Shown in pieces: positions 25,076 through 33,957 of a stretch of DNA of 64,000 nt. Position 1 is the first letter of the stretch; each line of letters opens with the position of its first letter. The notes below the pieces were generated by a model. The model made no database searches. It was not told where the DNA came from and worked only from the letters and a program-made list of their open reading frames with translations. Where the stretch lies: NCBI RefSeq assembly GCF_013030985.1, contig NZ_WPYP01000001.1, positions 372,001 through 436,000 on the forward strand. Direction: 5' to 3'. Source of the DNA: Ruegeria arenilitoris. Its GTDB lineage: Bacteria; Pseudomonadota; Alphaproteobacteria; Rhodobacterales; Rhodobacteraceae. The position numbers and the translations under genes were made by a program.

Positions 25076-25387
25076 TTGGCTTGGATCTATCTGTTATTCG
25101 CTGGCCTGCTTGAAATCGTGTGGGCAGTTGCCATGAAGCAATCGGCCGGCTTCACCCGGTTGTGGCCCACCGCCATCATGGGCGTGTCCATGATCGGCTC
25201 TTTCGGGTTACTGGCGCTTGCGATGCGTGCGCTGCCTCTTGGAACAGCCTACGTCATCTGGACCGGTATCGGCGCAGTTGGTGCGTTTCTTGTCGGCGTG
25301 ACGTTTCTGGGCGAAGCACTGACCCCTTTGCGTGCCTGTGCCGCTATTCTGATCGTGACCGGTCTGGTTGCCATGAAGCTGGCGTGA
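25076..25387 (+). CDS. gdx: Guanidinium exporter, SMR family (Gdx/SugE)
   Basis: A 103-residue small multidrug resistance protein with four TM helices; the essential Glu lies in TM1 (LLEIVWAVAMK). SugE/Gdx proteins export guanidinium in exchange for protons as dual-topology dimers. I take TTG 25076 as the start because GAGGTG precedes it by about 5 nt and the protein then begins AWIYLLFAGLLE as in the family; ATG 25064 would add four residues and lacks a ribosome site. The guanidine-II riboswitch directly upstream fixes the physiological substrate better than homology alone. Confidence 0.92.
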   Translation: MAWIYLLFAGLLEIVWAVAMKQSAGFTRLWPTAIMGVSMIGSFGLLALAMRALPLGTAYVIWTGIGAVGAFLVGVTFLGEALTPLRACAAILIVTGLVAMKLA

Positions 25388-25449
25388 TGTCCCGAGGGGC
25401 GCAGGCACCCAAAATGTTGAGGGTGTGCTCCAAGGACCTGGTGGGAAAA

Positions 25450-25477
25450 CAGGCGCAGCCCAGGACGGCTGCGCCTG
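25450..25477. terminator. Hairpin between gdx and convergent FkbM gene
   Basis: CAGGCGCAGCC-CAGGAC-GGCTGCGCCTG is an 11-bp perfect stem between two convergent genes. A T-run is absent, so its strength as a terminator is uncertain. Confidence 0.55.
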
Positions 25478-25492
25478 AGCTGAATGACGCTT

Positions 25493-26257
25493 CTATTTCT
25501 TCTTCCGAAACAAGCGGGACAGCCGTCGCTTGGCTTTTTTGGTAGGCTTGTCACGCGGCACTTTGAAGGTATGCCATTTGTCGATGGAAAAGCCGTCTTT
25601 CAGAAGGTCAACGTAATCTGCCGGAGCGAACTTGGGGTTAATGAAAACCAGGTCCACTTGCCATAGATAGCCGCCGTAGTAACAGAAATCGACAACATCC
25701 AAGAGCTCGAAACCGGCTGCCTGGACCAACTGTGCCCGCTCGACAAGTCTTTGGCGTGGCGCTTCAACGATCAGAACCGAGCAATTCTTAAGCGCTTCCT
25801 GCGCGCCCTCCAGAATCATTTCCTCCGCCCCATCGACATCGATTTTCAGAAGATACGGGGCAGGCGGGTTCTGCGTTGCTACAAATGTATCGAGCTTGAG
25901 TGTTGGCACGCTGCGCAGAGACTCGGGCGCGGCTCCTTCCTCGGCGAAATTGGCATGTGTGACTTCCTGATCCTCTTGAACTGAGGATACCCTAAGATCT
26001 GCCGTCCCATCAGCGTTCGAAACAGCAACCTCAATCAGGTCGTAGTCGATCCCATATTTTTGATAGTTTTCCTCAATGACCGCAAAATGATCTTGAATGG
26101 GTTCAAACAGATAGTGTTTTAAATCCGGAAAGGTTTTCATCAGTTCGAACGTGCCGGTATGAATGCCGATATCGAGAATGCACTCGATAGGAAATTGGGC
26201 ATCCAGAAGTTGTTCAAGAACCGAGTTCTTGCTTGGTCGACGCAGATTACTTTTCAT
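25493..26257 (-). CDS. FkbM-family methyltransferase
   Basis: A 254-residue SAM-dependent methyltransferase of the FkbM type. Motif I is CILDIGIHTGTF near the N-terminus, followed by HYLFEPIQDHF; 'LLKIDVDGAEEMILEGA' is the diagnostic FkbM string. The C-terminus is very basic (KKAKRRLSRLFRKKK), which could associate with membrane or nucleic acid. The start at 26257 is set by AAGGG 6 nt upstream; the frame is open to 26335. Target unknown; FkbM enzymes often O-methylate sugars or other hydroxyls. No glycan cluster adjoins it. Confidence 0.85.
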   Translation of the reverse strand: MKSNLRRPSKNSVLEQLLDAQFPIECILDIGIHTGTFELMKTFPDLKHYLFEPIQDHFAVIEENYQKYGIDYDLIEVAVSNADGTADLRVSSVQEDQEVTHANFAEEGAAPESLRSVPTLKLDTFVATQNPPAPYLLKIDVDGAEEMILEGAQEALKNCSVLIVEAPRQRLVERAQLVQAAGFELLDVVDFCYYGGYLWQVDLVFINPKFAPADYVDLLKDGFSIDKWHTFKVPRDKPTKKAKRRLSRLFRKKK

Positions 26258-26430
26258 AACACCCTTAAAGGCCAGAAGTTTGCTCCCAGGCTGGTGCGCG
26301 GGAACCGCGACACCCAATCCCAAGGCCAGAATCAATTTGTCAGGCTATCCGCCACGCCTGCGAGTTTGACGATGGGGGGAGCGAATTCAACAAGTCATTT
26401 ACTGGTCGACCAAAATCAGACGAGAAGCGC

Positions 26431-27180
26431 TCAGGCTTTTTCCAATGCCTCGACAATGGCGGAAAAGTCTGTGGCCTTCAGGCTGGCGCCGCCGACCAGC
26501 GCGCCATCCACGTTTGACACGCCAAAGATTTCGGTCGCGTTGGACGGTTTGACTGAACCGCCGTAAAGCAGGCGGACAGAACGACCAACGCCTTCACCGA
26601 AACGCCGTTCCAGGCGGGCGCGGATAAAGTCGTGAACCTCTCCGATTTCGTTCAGCGTGGGAACCTTGCCGGTGCCAATGGCCCAGATCGGTTCATAGGC
26701 GACGATCAGGTTTTCACCCGTCGACTGGTCAGGGATCGAGCCCGACAATTGGCCGCCGATAATATCCAGAGTATTGGCGGCCTCGCGCTGTTCCAGGCTT
26801 TCGCCGACGCAGATGATCGCCTTCAGCCCGGCATCCATAGCCGCGCGGGCTTTGGCGCGAACGTCTTCGTTCTGCTCGTCGTGGTCTTCGCGGCGCTCGG
26901 AATGGCCCAGAATGACCGCCTTTGCACCGGCATCCACCAGCATGTCTGCGCTGATATCGCCGGTATGCGCCCCCGAAGTTGCCGCGTGGCAATCCTGCCC
27001 ACCAACAGTGATCCCTGTATCACGCACGGCCTCCGCCGCGCGGTGCAACAAAGTGGCGGGCGGGCAGATCAGCACATCTACGGTCGGAGAGGGGAATGAA
27101 CGGGCCAGAACCTCCAATTCGCTCAGCGCCGCCGTGGTTCCGTTCATTTTCCAGTTGCCAGCCGCCAGCTTACGCCGCAT
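26431..27180 (-). CDS. tpiA: Triosephosphate isomerase
   Basis: A 249-residue TIM barrel interconverting dihydroxyacetone phosphate and glyceraldehyde 3-phosphate in the cytosol. Catalytic residues are visible: Lys in GNWKMN, His in ILGHSERR and Glu in [10 protein letters not shown]; the phosphate loop is LLYGGSV. ATG 27180 with GGGAGA upstream gives the standard start. It is monocistronic and divergent from the 2-oxoglutarate oxygenase gene. Confidence 0.96.
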   Translation of the reverse strand: MRRKLAAGNWKMNGTTAALSELEVLARSFPSPTVDVLICPPATLLHRAAEAVRDTGITVGGQDCHAATSGAHTGDISADMLVDAGAKAVILGHSERREDHDEQNEDVRAKARAAMDAGLKAIICVGESLEQREAANTLDIIGGQLSGSIPDQSTGENLIVAYEPIWAIGTGKVPTLNEIGEVHDFIRARLERRFGEGVGRSVRLLYGGSVKPSNATEIFGVSNVDGALVGGASLKATDFSAIVEALEKA

Positions 27181-27304
27181 GTCCCAATCTCCCTTAAGTA
27201 TCGGTGTTCTGGAACCCGGATAGCACCGCCAGTCAAGACTGACAATTCCGGTTGCAGAGCGAACCGCAAATCGGCAGTGTCCGCGCTCAGAACGGAGCGG
27301 GCCT

Positions 27305-28216
27305 ATGATCGACAAACTTGATCTGACAAAACTGGACCAACGCGACCCAGCCGAGCTTGGCAAGCTGCTGCGTGCTGTGGGTGAGGTGGGGTTCCTAACC
27401 GTTTCGAATGCCGGGCTGGACGGCGACCGCGTGCGTCAGGTTTTGGGCGCGTATCGTACATTCTTTCACCTGCCAGAGGCTGAGAAGAAACGGGTCGATA
27501 TGGCGCTGACCGGGTCCAACCGGGGCTGGGGCGCGTCGCGGTCCGAGCAGGTTGACCCTGAGGCAAACCCTGATTTCAAAGAGGTGTTCGATTGCGGGTA
27601 TGAACTGCCTGCGAACAGCCCGTATGCCGACGCGGATCTTGGCGTTTATGCGCCCAACCTGTGGCCTGATCGTCCGCCCAAGTTCAAGGAAACGATCCAG
27701 ACCTATTACACGGATGCTTGTGCGGTCGCGATGCGCGTTCTGCGGGCGATTGCCGTGGCGTTGGGGCGTGCGGAAGACAGCTTTGACATCGCTTTTGATA
27801 CGCCGATGGCGCTGCTGCGCGGAAACTTCTACCCGCAACGCCCAAACTGGGCCGGAGATCGCGATTTCGGCATCGGTGCCCATACGGATTATGGCTGTCT
27901 GACCCTGCTGGCGACCGACGGCACCCCGGGGCTTGAGGTTCGGATGCCCGACAACAGCTGGGCAAAGGTCGAGGCCGCACCCGGGACCTTCATCATCAAT
28001 TTTGGTGAAATGTTGGAGTTCTGGACGGCGGGACAAGTCAAGGCCACCCTGCATCGGGTGGTTGGCGGCGCGCAGGAACGCCTGTCGGTGCCGCTGTTTT
28101 TCAACCCGTCCTATGACACCAACGTGGCACCGCCGAATTCAGGTCAGACCATTCGCGCCGGCGAGCATCTGACCCGCCGGTTCAATGAGACCTACGTCCA
28201 TCTTCAGGCATCTTAG
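27305..28216 (+). CDS. 2-oxoglutarate/Fe(II) oxygenase, isopenicillin-N-synthase family
   Basis: A 303-residue double-stranded beta-helix dioxygenase of the IPNS/plant-2OG superfamily. The Fe ligands are His and Asp of GAHTDYG and the His of TLHRVV; the RxS of [10 protein letters not shown] binds 2-oxoglutarate. Bacterial members are mostly uncharacterised; a few act on small N-heterocycles, amino acids or ethylene formation. No biosynthetic cluster is nearby, so the substrate cannot be inferred. Its 3' end overlaps the convergent A-type Fe-S gene by 4 bp. Confidence 0.9.
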   Translation: MIDKLDLTKLDQRDPAELGKLLRAVGEVGFLTVSNAGLDGDRVRQVLGAYRTFFHLPEAEKKRVDMALTGSNRGWGASRSEQVDPEANPDFKEVFDCGYELPANSPYADADLGVYAPNLWPDRPPKFKETIQTYYTDACAVAMRVLRAIAVALGRAEDSFDIAFDTPMALLRGNFYPQRPNWAGDRDFGIGAHTDYGCLTLLATDGTPGLEVRMPDNSWAKVEAAPGTFIINFGEMLEFWTAGQVKATLHRVVGGAQERLSVPLFFNPSYDTNVAPPNSGQTIRAGEHLTRRFNETYVHLQAS

Positions 28217-28578
28217 GATTGGGGCGTCAGCCCTTCGTCGAACTTGATCGACTCGCCGCACCCGCAGGCATCAACGACGTTCGGGTTGCGAAACTTGAAA
28301 CCAGCCTCAAGCAGCGAGACCTCATAGTCGATCTCGGTCCCAAACAGGAACATCTGCGCCATCGGAGCAATCATGACCCGCGCGCCATCCTGTTCTACGA
28401 CCTCGTCATTCGCGTCGGCCTGATCGACATAGTCCATGGTGTATTCCATGCCGGCGCAACCGCCTTTCTTGACGCCGATGCGCAGGCCAGCATGACCACC
28501 TGATTTCATCAGGCGGACGATCTGCTCTGCCGCTTTGGGCGTCATGGTCACGGCCTGTTTGCCGGGAATGCCGAACAT
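28213..28578 (-). CDS. A-type iron-sulfur carrier protein
   Basis: A 121-residue IscA/ErpA/SufA-type scaffold. The three cluster-binding cysteines are in GGCAGM and the C-terminal CGCGES motif. It moves [2Fe-2S]/[4Fe-4S] clusters to apo-proteins in the cytoplasm. ATG 28578 has GGAGAT upstream; the longer frame to 28605 lacks one. It is not beside the suf operon here, although a SufT-like gene lies 0.7 kb away. Confidence 0.92.
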   Translation of the reverse strand: MFGIPGKQAVTMTPKAAEQIVRLMKSGGHAGLRIGVKKGGCAGMEYTMDYVDQADANDEVVEQDGARVMIAPMAQMFLFGTEIDYEVSLLEAGFKFRNPNVVDACGCGESIKFDEGLTPQS

Positions 28579-28758
28579 TGTGATCTCCGTTGTCGCGCGT
28601 AGCATTCAATTTAGTGCTGACAGGGCAATGGCTCAAGTCATAGCAGTGCTGCTTACCTAACTTTTCTGCCGTTCGGTGAATGAAGCTTGCCTTTTGAAAT
28701 CAGGTAACCTTAGCTGAGCCTACGCGTTTTCAAGCGGTTTGAAACAAGGTGAGGTGAG

Positions 28759-29085
28759 ATGATTTCGCACAAAGTTATCAGCAAAAACATGGTATTGGCG
28801 TCAATTCTTGCGGTAACCGCAGGTGCGGTCTTGGCCGAAACTGCGCTAAAAACACATCCGGTCAATTGCGCCACTGCCGAAGGTGATTTGCGCGCCATTG
28901 CGGCCGAGAAAAAGCACGCGCAGGATCAACAGCTTGAAAGTGTGGCCGCTCTTACACCAGCCGGTGCGTTGTTGGGGTTGGTGACAGGCACCGAAAACAA
29001 GAGATTGTCCATGCTGTCCGGTGATTATGTCAAAGCGTTGGATGAAAGAGCGGCCGAGATCAAATCAACGTGCGGGGTGCAGTAA
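28759..29085 (+). CDS. Small exported protein of unknown function
   Basis: A 108-residue protein with a clear signal peptide (positively charged start, hydrophobic MVLASILAVTAGAVLA, cleavage near VLA-E). The mature part is helical and charged and has two cysteines, at 'PVNCATAEGDL' and 'STCGVQ' at the C-terminus, that could form a disulfide. AGGTGAGGTGAG precedes the ATG. I do not recognise the family. It stands alone between a Fe-S carrier gene and its own terminator. Confidence 0.75.
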   Translation: MISHKVISKNMVLASILAVTAGAVLAETALKTHPVNCATAEGDLRAIAAEKKHAQDQQLESVAALTPAGALLGLVTGTENKRLSMLSGDYVKALDERAAEIKSTCGVQ

Positions 29086-29104
29086 CCCGTTCAAATAAAG
29101 AAAA

Positions 29105-29130
29105 AGACCGCTCTCGGGCAAGAGCGGTCT
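29105..29130 (+). terminator. Terminator after small exported-protein gene
   Basis: AGACCGCTCT-CGGGCA-AGAGCGGTCT is a 10-bp perfect stem followed by CTTATT and preceded by an A-tract. Confidence 0.85.
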
Positions 29131-29310
29131 CTTATTCTGGTCGCTAGGCCGGGCTAAGCGGGGGACAATTGCCAGTCCCGACCTGCGCTGTGCTCTCAAC
29201 GGGATGCGAGCATCAACACGCCGGGACTATTCTCAAGTTAAGTAACGGTTTTTCGACAGGATGATGACAGAAAAATAAATCTTTTGCGACAAAGACTTAT
29301 TCCGCCCGGT

Positions 29311-29673
29311 TTACATAAACCCAAGTTCCAGCCGCGCTTCGTCCGACATCATCTCCATGCCCCAGGGCGGTTCCCATGTCAGTTCGACGTCAACTTCCTT
29401 GACGCCCGCGACAGGTTCGATCGCTTCGACGATCCAGCCGGGCATGTCTCCGGCGACCGGACAACCGGGTGCGGTCAGTGTCATGATGACTTTCACCGCG
29501 TTTTCCTGAGTGATGTCGATCGTGTAGATCAAACCCAGATCGTAGATATTCACCGGGATTTCCGGGTCGAAGACCGTGCGGCAGGCCTCTACCACAGCGT
29601 CGTACAGGGGATGCTCAATGGACGAAGGCGCAATCAGCGGCGTGCCTTCCAATTGTTCACTCGGGTGAGTCAT
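29311..29673 (-). CDS. MIP18/DUF59-family Fe-S assembly protein (SufT-like)
   Basis: A 120-residue protein with the DUF59 core: TVFDPEIPVNIYDLGLIY and TLTAPGCPVAGDMPG with the conserved Cys. SufT/MIP18 proteins help mature Fe-S proteins. ATG 29673 is preceded by GAGG 5 nt away. In Roseobacters such genes are usually separate from the main suf operon, as here. PaaD relatives share the fold, but no phenylacetate genes are present. Confidence 0.9.
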   Translation of the reverse strand: MTHPSEQLEGTPLIAPSSIEHPLYDAVVEACRTVFDPEIPVNIYDLGLIYTIDITQENAVKVIMTLTAPGCPVAGDMPGWIVEAIEPVAGVKEVDVELTWEPPWGMEMMSDEARLELGFM

Positions 29674-29769
29674 TCGTGCCTCGGGTCTGGTTCCTGAGCA
29701 ATTATATAGGGAAAGGCTGTGGCAGCGTCCAGAGGTGCAATGACGCCCCCTAGGGGGCGCCTGCAAATC

Positions 29770-30048
29770 TTAGTCGTTGATGTCGTGCCGGAAGGTTTTC
29801 ACCTGACCATGCGGCAGGGAGTATACTCTCCGCAGCACCAGCCACGCGATCAGGGACAATGCCGCGAAGATCAGCAGCAGAACCGGCAGCGAAGGTGTCA
29901 TGCCAGGGATAACCAGCAGCAACCCGGTGATGGCTGCCCCGATCGCAAAGCCCAGAAAGATAAATCCGGGCAACACGATCTCGAGGATCCCAAGCGCCAG
30001 CGCAGCGGCCAGCCAGATCCACCAGGTCAGCCAGAAGGGATCGGCCAT
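29770..30048 (-). CDS. NfeD-family short membrane protein
   Basis: A 92-residue protein with three or four TM helices (WWIWLAAALALGILEIVLPG, 'FAIGAAITGLLLVI', 'LPVLLLIFAALSLIAWLVL') and the NfeD-type LEIVLPGFIFLGF motif. It lacks the soluble OB-fold domain of longer NfeD proteins. It overlaps the stop of the SPFH gene by one base (TAATG), the conserved nfeD-stomatin pairing; the two proteins probably form a membrane microdomain complex. Confidence 0.88.
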   Translation of the reverse strand: MADPFWLTWWIWLAAALALGILEIVLPGFIFLGFAIGAAITGLLLVIPGMTPSLPVLLLIFAALSLIAWLVLRRVYSLPHGQVKTFRHDIND

Positions 30049-30947
30049 TACTTTCCTCCTCTCAGCATCTTGAAGGCATCGCCAAAGGCCTCAAGCGCAT
30101 TGGCGGGCACAACGATGGTTTGCGAGCCATTTCCTTTTCCCAGTGCATTCAGCGACTCAACCTGTTTCAGGGCAACCTGATACTGCGCAGCCTCGATGCC
30201 ATTGTCCTGAATGGCCTTGGCAACGACGCCGGTTGCGTAAGCCTCGGCCTCAGCCTGAATACGGCGAGCCTTTGCTGTTTGCTCGGCGGCGTACAGCTCG
30301 GCATCAGCGTTCAGTTCAACGGCACGTTTCTGGCCCTCGGCTTCGGTCACCTGTGCACGGCGGGCGCGTTCGGCGTTCAGCTGTTGCAGCATCGCGTCGC
30401 GGGTCGCCTGGTCCAAGTTCACGTCCAGAATCTCGGCGCGGGTCACTTCGATCCCCCAGTCATCCACGGCGGTTTCGACGCTTTCCTGGATGCGGGTGAT
30501 CAGCTGCGCGCGGTTCGACTGGACCTCGTCCAGATCCATTTTACCGATTTCCGCACGCACGATACCAGCCACGGTTGTTGCAATCGCGCCGTCTACGTCA
30601 CGAATACGATATACCGTCTTTTCTGGTTCGAGAATTCGGTAAAACACCGAAGTGTCGATCTGCACCAGAACGTTGTCCTTGGTGATCGCATCCTGTGTTG
30701 CATTGGGCAACTGGCGTTCAAGAATAGAGATCTTGTGGCGGGCAACATCCAGAAAAGGCACGATAAAGTTGATGCCGGGGCCAAGCACCGAGTGTAGGCG
30801 CCCGAACCGTTCGACCACGTATTTTTCTGATTGTGGAACGATTTTGATGCCCTTGAAAATGACAACGACGATCAGTACCGCCGCCAACACGTAAATGATG
30901 TTCGACGTCAACAGACCAATGATCTGGTCTTCGTTCATGCCTATCAT
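30048..30947 (-). CDS. SPFH/stomatin-like membrane protein (QmcA type)
   Basis: A 299-residue band-7 protein: N-terminal TM (NIIYVLAAVLIVVVIFKGI), SPFH domain (VVERFGRLHSVLGPG... 'DNVLVQIDTSVFYRI'), then a long charged coiled coil (QLNAERARRAQVTEAEGQKRA) that drives oligomer cage formation. ATG 30947 has GAGG 6 nt upstream. With the coupled NfeD gene it likely organises membrane microdomains and may regulate a membrane protease; E. coli QmcA is the closest characterised relative. Confidence 0.93.
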   Translation of the reverse strand: MIGMNEDQIIGLLTSNIIYVLAAVLIVVVIFKGIKIVPQSEKYVVERFGRLHSVLGPGINFIVPFLDVARHKISILERQLPNATQDAITKDNVLVQIDTSVFYRILEPEKTVYRIRDVDGAIATTVAGIVRAEIGKMDLDEVQSNRAQLITRIQESVETAVDDWGIEVTRAEILDVNLDQATRDAMLQQLNAERARRAQVTEAEGQKRAVELNADAELYAAEQTAKARRIQAEAEAYATGVVAKAIQDNGIEAAQYQVALKQVESLNALGKGNGSQTIVVPANALEAFGDAFKMLRGGK

Positions 30948-31122
30948 ATCTGTCCTCTTTTATTGTGTACTATGGTATACATGTGGGGATTGAGTCGCCC
31001 GATTTCAACTCTGGTATGAGGTGAACAGGCGTGGATTCAAATCTATGAAGTTGTGCTTGCAGCGTGGAATTTTCTAATTGTGACCGCTTTGCATCCCACC
31101 GTGTTTGCGTTATCGGGCAGGG

Positions 31123-32034
31123 ATGAAACTGATCATCGACACAGATCCCGGCATCGACGATGCCATGGCGATTGCTTATGCCGCCGCTGCGCCCGAAATT
31201 GACCTGATAGGGTTAACCACAGTGTTCGGCAACACGCATGTGCATCAATCCAGCCGCAATGCACGGTTTTTGCTGAATAAACTGGGGTTGGCCGCGCCGG
31301 TGGCCGAGGGGGCCGCATTCGCGATGGGGCAAAGCCGTCATGCGCCGTCCGAGCACGTGCATGGCCCGGAAGGCTTTGGCGACATTACCGATATTCCCGA
31401 AATCGGCGCAAACCACGATATGTCGGCGGCCGAGTATCTGGTTGATATGGCACGCCGCCATAAGGGCGAGGTGGTCGTCTGTGCGGTTGGCCCGTTGACC
31501 AATATCGCCCTGGCCATGCAGCTGGATCCTGAGTTTTCGCGCAATATCAGTCGGCTGGTTGTCATGGGCGGCGCTGTCTATTGCCCTGGCAATGTGAACC
31601 CTCACGCCGAGGCCAACATCTATCACGACGCTCGGGCCGCGGATATCGTCTTTGCCACACCGCCGGAAACCGTTCTGGTGGGGTTGGATGTGACGCTGAA
31701 AACCCTCTACGAAACTGCAGATTTCGAGGCGCTGGCTGAACGATCCAGGGATATGGGCGGGTTTCTGCGCGATATCTCTCGGTTCTATCTGAAATTCTAC
31801 AAAGAGGTTGGCGGGCTCGAAGGGTGCGGTCTGCACGACTCAACTGCGGTGATTGCCTGTACGCATGAGCCGATGTTCGAAATGGTGGAAATCGGCCTGA
31901 GCGTGGTGACCGAAGGGCCAGAGATTGGCGCCACCCGTCCCGATCCGTCGCGGCCTTCGGTCCGTGTGTGCCGGAATGTGGACGGGGCAGGGGTCGTGCA
32001 CCTGTTTACCGAGCGCGTCGCGTCACTGCCCTGA
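31123..32034 (+). CDS. Nucleoside hydrolase (IunH family)
   Basis: A 303-residue N-ribohydrolase releasing ribose from purine or pyrimidine nucleosides. The Ca2+-binding cluster is DTDPGIDDA at residues 6-14; '[15 protein letters not shown]' and LVVMGGAV are typical, and '[10 protein letters not shown]' carries the distal Asp. The ribosome site is weak (GGG just before ATG). It sits 65 bp before tgt on the same strand, and both deal with nucleoside or base chemistry. Confidence 0.92.
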   Translation: MKLIIDTDPGIDDAMAIAYAAAAPEIDLIGLTTVFGNTHVHQSSRNARFLLNKLGLAAPVAEGAAFAMGQSRHAPSEHVHGPEGFGDITDIPEIGANHDMSAAEYLVDMARRHKGEVVVCAVGPLTNIALAMQLDPEFSRNISRLVVMGGAVYCPGNVNPHAEANIYHDARAADIVFATPPETVLVGLDVTLKTLYETADFEALAERSRDMGGFLRDISRFYLKFYKEVGGLEGCGLHDSTAVIACTHEPMFEMVEIGLSVVTEGPEIGATRPDPSRPSVRVCRNVDGAGVVHLFTERVASLP

Positions 32035-32098
32035 CGGGTTGCAATGGCCCGTCAGATCGGGCACATCCCACCCGGTTCAGCGACCCCGAGGCAACCCC

Positions 32099-33229
32099 AT
32101 GACCGAGCGTTTTTCTTTTGACCTGAAAGCCACCGATGGCAAGGCCAGAACCGGCGTGATCAACACGCCGCGCGGCGAGGTGCGGACACCTGCGTTCATG
32201 CCCGTGGGTACGGCGGCGACGGTCAAGGCGATGATGCCCGAAAGCGTACGCGCGACCGGAGCGGACATCCTTCTGGGCAACACCTATCACCTGATGCTGC
32301 GCCCTACGGCAGAGCGCATTGATCGTCTTGGCGGCTTGCACAAGTTCATGAATTGGGAGCGGCCCATCCTGACGGACTCGGGCGGGTTTCAGGTCATGTC
32401 TCTGGCCGGATTGCGCAAACTGACCGAAAAGGGCGTGACGTTCAAATCTCATGTCGACGGGTCCAAGCATGAGCTGACGCCAGAGCGGTCGATGGAGATT
32501 CAACGCCTGCTGGGCTCGGACATTGTCATGTGTTTCGACGAATGCCCGGCTTTGCCTGCGGACCGGGACCGTATCGCCGAGTCGATGCGCCTGTCGATGC
32601 GGTGGGCCGAGCGGTCGCGCGAAGCATTCGGGGACCGCCCGGGTCACGCGTTGTTTGGCATCATGCAGGGCGGGCTGGAACAGGACCTGCGCGAGGAAAG
32701 CGCTGAGGCACTCAAGCAGATTGGGTTCGAAGGGTATGCCGTTGGCGGTCTGGCCGTGGGCGAGGGGCAAGAGGCCATGTTCGATTGCCTTAACTACGCT
32801 CCTGACTTTCTGCCGGTCGATAAGCCGCGCTACTTGATGGGTGTAGGCAAGCCAGACGACATCGTCGGCGCGGTCGCGCGCGGTATCGACATGATGGATT
32901 GTGTTCTGCCGTCCCGGTCAGGGCGCACCGGGCAGGTGTTTACGCGATACGGTGTCGTGAACATTAAAAACGCCCGTCACGCCGATGATCCGCGCCCGCT
33001 GGATGAGCAGTGTACGTGCCCGGCCTGTTCGAACTATTCTCGTGCCTATCTGCACCATGTATTCCGCTCGAACGAGATGATCTCGGGGATGCTGCTGACC
33101 TGGCACAACCTGCATTATTTTCAGGAAATCATGCAAGGTATGCGCGACGCCATCGCGGCGGGCACGTTTGAGGCTTGGCAGGCCGATTTCCACGCGAAAC
33201 GAGCGCAGGGCGATATCGAGCCGCTTTAA
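32099..33229 (+). CDS. tgt: Queuine/preQ1 tRNA-ribosyltransferase
   Basis: A 376-residue tRNA-guanine transglycosylase that swaps G34 for preQ1 in GUN anticodons; the tRNA-Asp(GUC) genes at 40.7 kb would be substrates. The TIM barrel contains [10 protein letters not shown] with the catalytic-site Asp and 'GGLAVGEG'; the Zn site is [19 protein letters not shown] 32099 with GAGG 7 nt upstream is the true start; the frame is open far upstream into the preceding gene. Length is standard. Confidence 0.96.
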   Translation: MTERFSFDLKATDGKARTGVINTPRGEVRTPAFMPVGTAATVKAMMPESVRATGADILLGNTYHLMLRPTAERIDRLGGLHKFMNWERPILTDSGGFQVMSLAGLRKLTEKGVTFKSHVDGSKHELTPERSMEIQRLLGSDIVMCFDECPALPADRDRIAESMRLSMRWAERSREAFGDRPGHALFGIMQGGLEQDLREESAEALKQIGFEGYAVGGLAVGEGQEAMFDCLNYAPDFLPVDKPRYLMGVGKPDDIVGAVARGIDMMDCVLPSRSGRTGQVFTRYGVVNIKNARHADDPRPLDEQCTCPACSNYSRAYLHHVFRSNEMISGMLLTWHNLHYFQEIMQGMRDAIAAGTFEAWQADFHAKRAQGDIEPL

Positions 33230-33321
33230 CGCGCCGGGCCCTCAGTGACAAAACGCCGATGTCTTGTTAGTCTGGCTTCAGATTTTTCAAGTCAGTTTCA
33301 AGTTTTGTATTGGGGGTACTC

Positions 33322-33734
33322 ATGCCTCGTTTTCTACTAAATTCTGTCTTTTTTGTCCTGTTGGCGACGGGTGCTCAGGCGGATGTCTGGACGTTTGAAA
33401 CACCGTCCAAAACATCCAGTGCTCGGTTGGGCAAGATCTGAACGGATCAGACATCTACTGCACCATTATTGAGCGTCGGGGCGATCCTGCCATGCCGCGT
33501 CCGGCGGATTGCCAGTCGGATTGGGGGCATGATTTCTTCATGTTGAATACCGGCCCGGTTCAGATGATGTGCGAACCGCTCAACCGAAATCGCGACGGGT
33601 TCGAGAGGGCCGAATACGGCGTGACCGGAGAATTTGGTGGGTTCACCTGCCATTCCTCGAAAAAGGGGCTGGAGTGCAAAAATCAGGACGGTCACGGGTT
33701 TTTCCTGTCACGGGCAGTCCAGAGGGTGTTCTAG
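33322..33734 (+). pseudogene. Frameshifted gene for a small exported cysteine-rich protein
   Basis: ATG 33322 with GGGGG upstream starts a signal peptide (FLLNSVFFVLLATGAQA) and the mature segment DVWTFETPSK, then the frame stops at 33439-33441. One frame over, coding resumes as QCSVGQDLNGSDIYC... through to the TAG at 33734. Adding one A to the A4 run at 33409-33412 would restore TPSKNIQCSVGQ and a continuous 137-residue secreted protein with six or more cysteines. So this is a one-base deletion: a pseudogene, a homopolymer sequencing error or phase variation. I recall similar exported proteins in Roseobacters but cannot name a function. Confidence 0.8.
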
Positions 33735-33850
33735 CGCGTGCTTTTTCAACCCTGCTGGCATGTTTTATTAAATTCAGTGGATATGTCCGCCGGACGCCTT
33801 GCAGTCCGGTAAACCTCGGGTCATTCTGAACCGTGATACACGACGGTAAG

Positions 33851-33878
33851 GTTGAAAAAGGGCGATGAGGCCCCACTT
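33851..33878 (+). promoter_or_regulatory. Sigma-32 (RpoH) heat-shock promoter of lon
   Basis: GTTGAAA (33851-33857), 13-bp spacer, CCCCACTT (33871-33878); the E. coli consensus is CTTGAAA-N11-16-CCCCATnT. It lies 80 bp upstream of the lon ATG, a gene regularly under RpoH control. Confidence 0.7.
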
Positions 33879-33957
33879 TTATCGTCCAAGACAGGAGATG
33901 GCCGAGCGTTGCCTTATTCAGGGACCGGAGCCGTCTTGCCAACGATAAGGATTGAGC

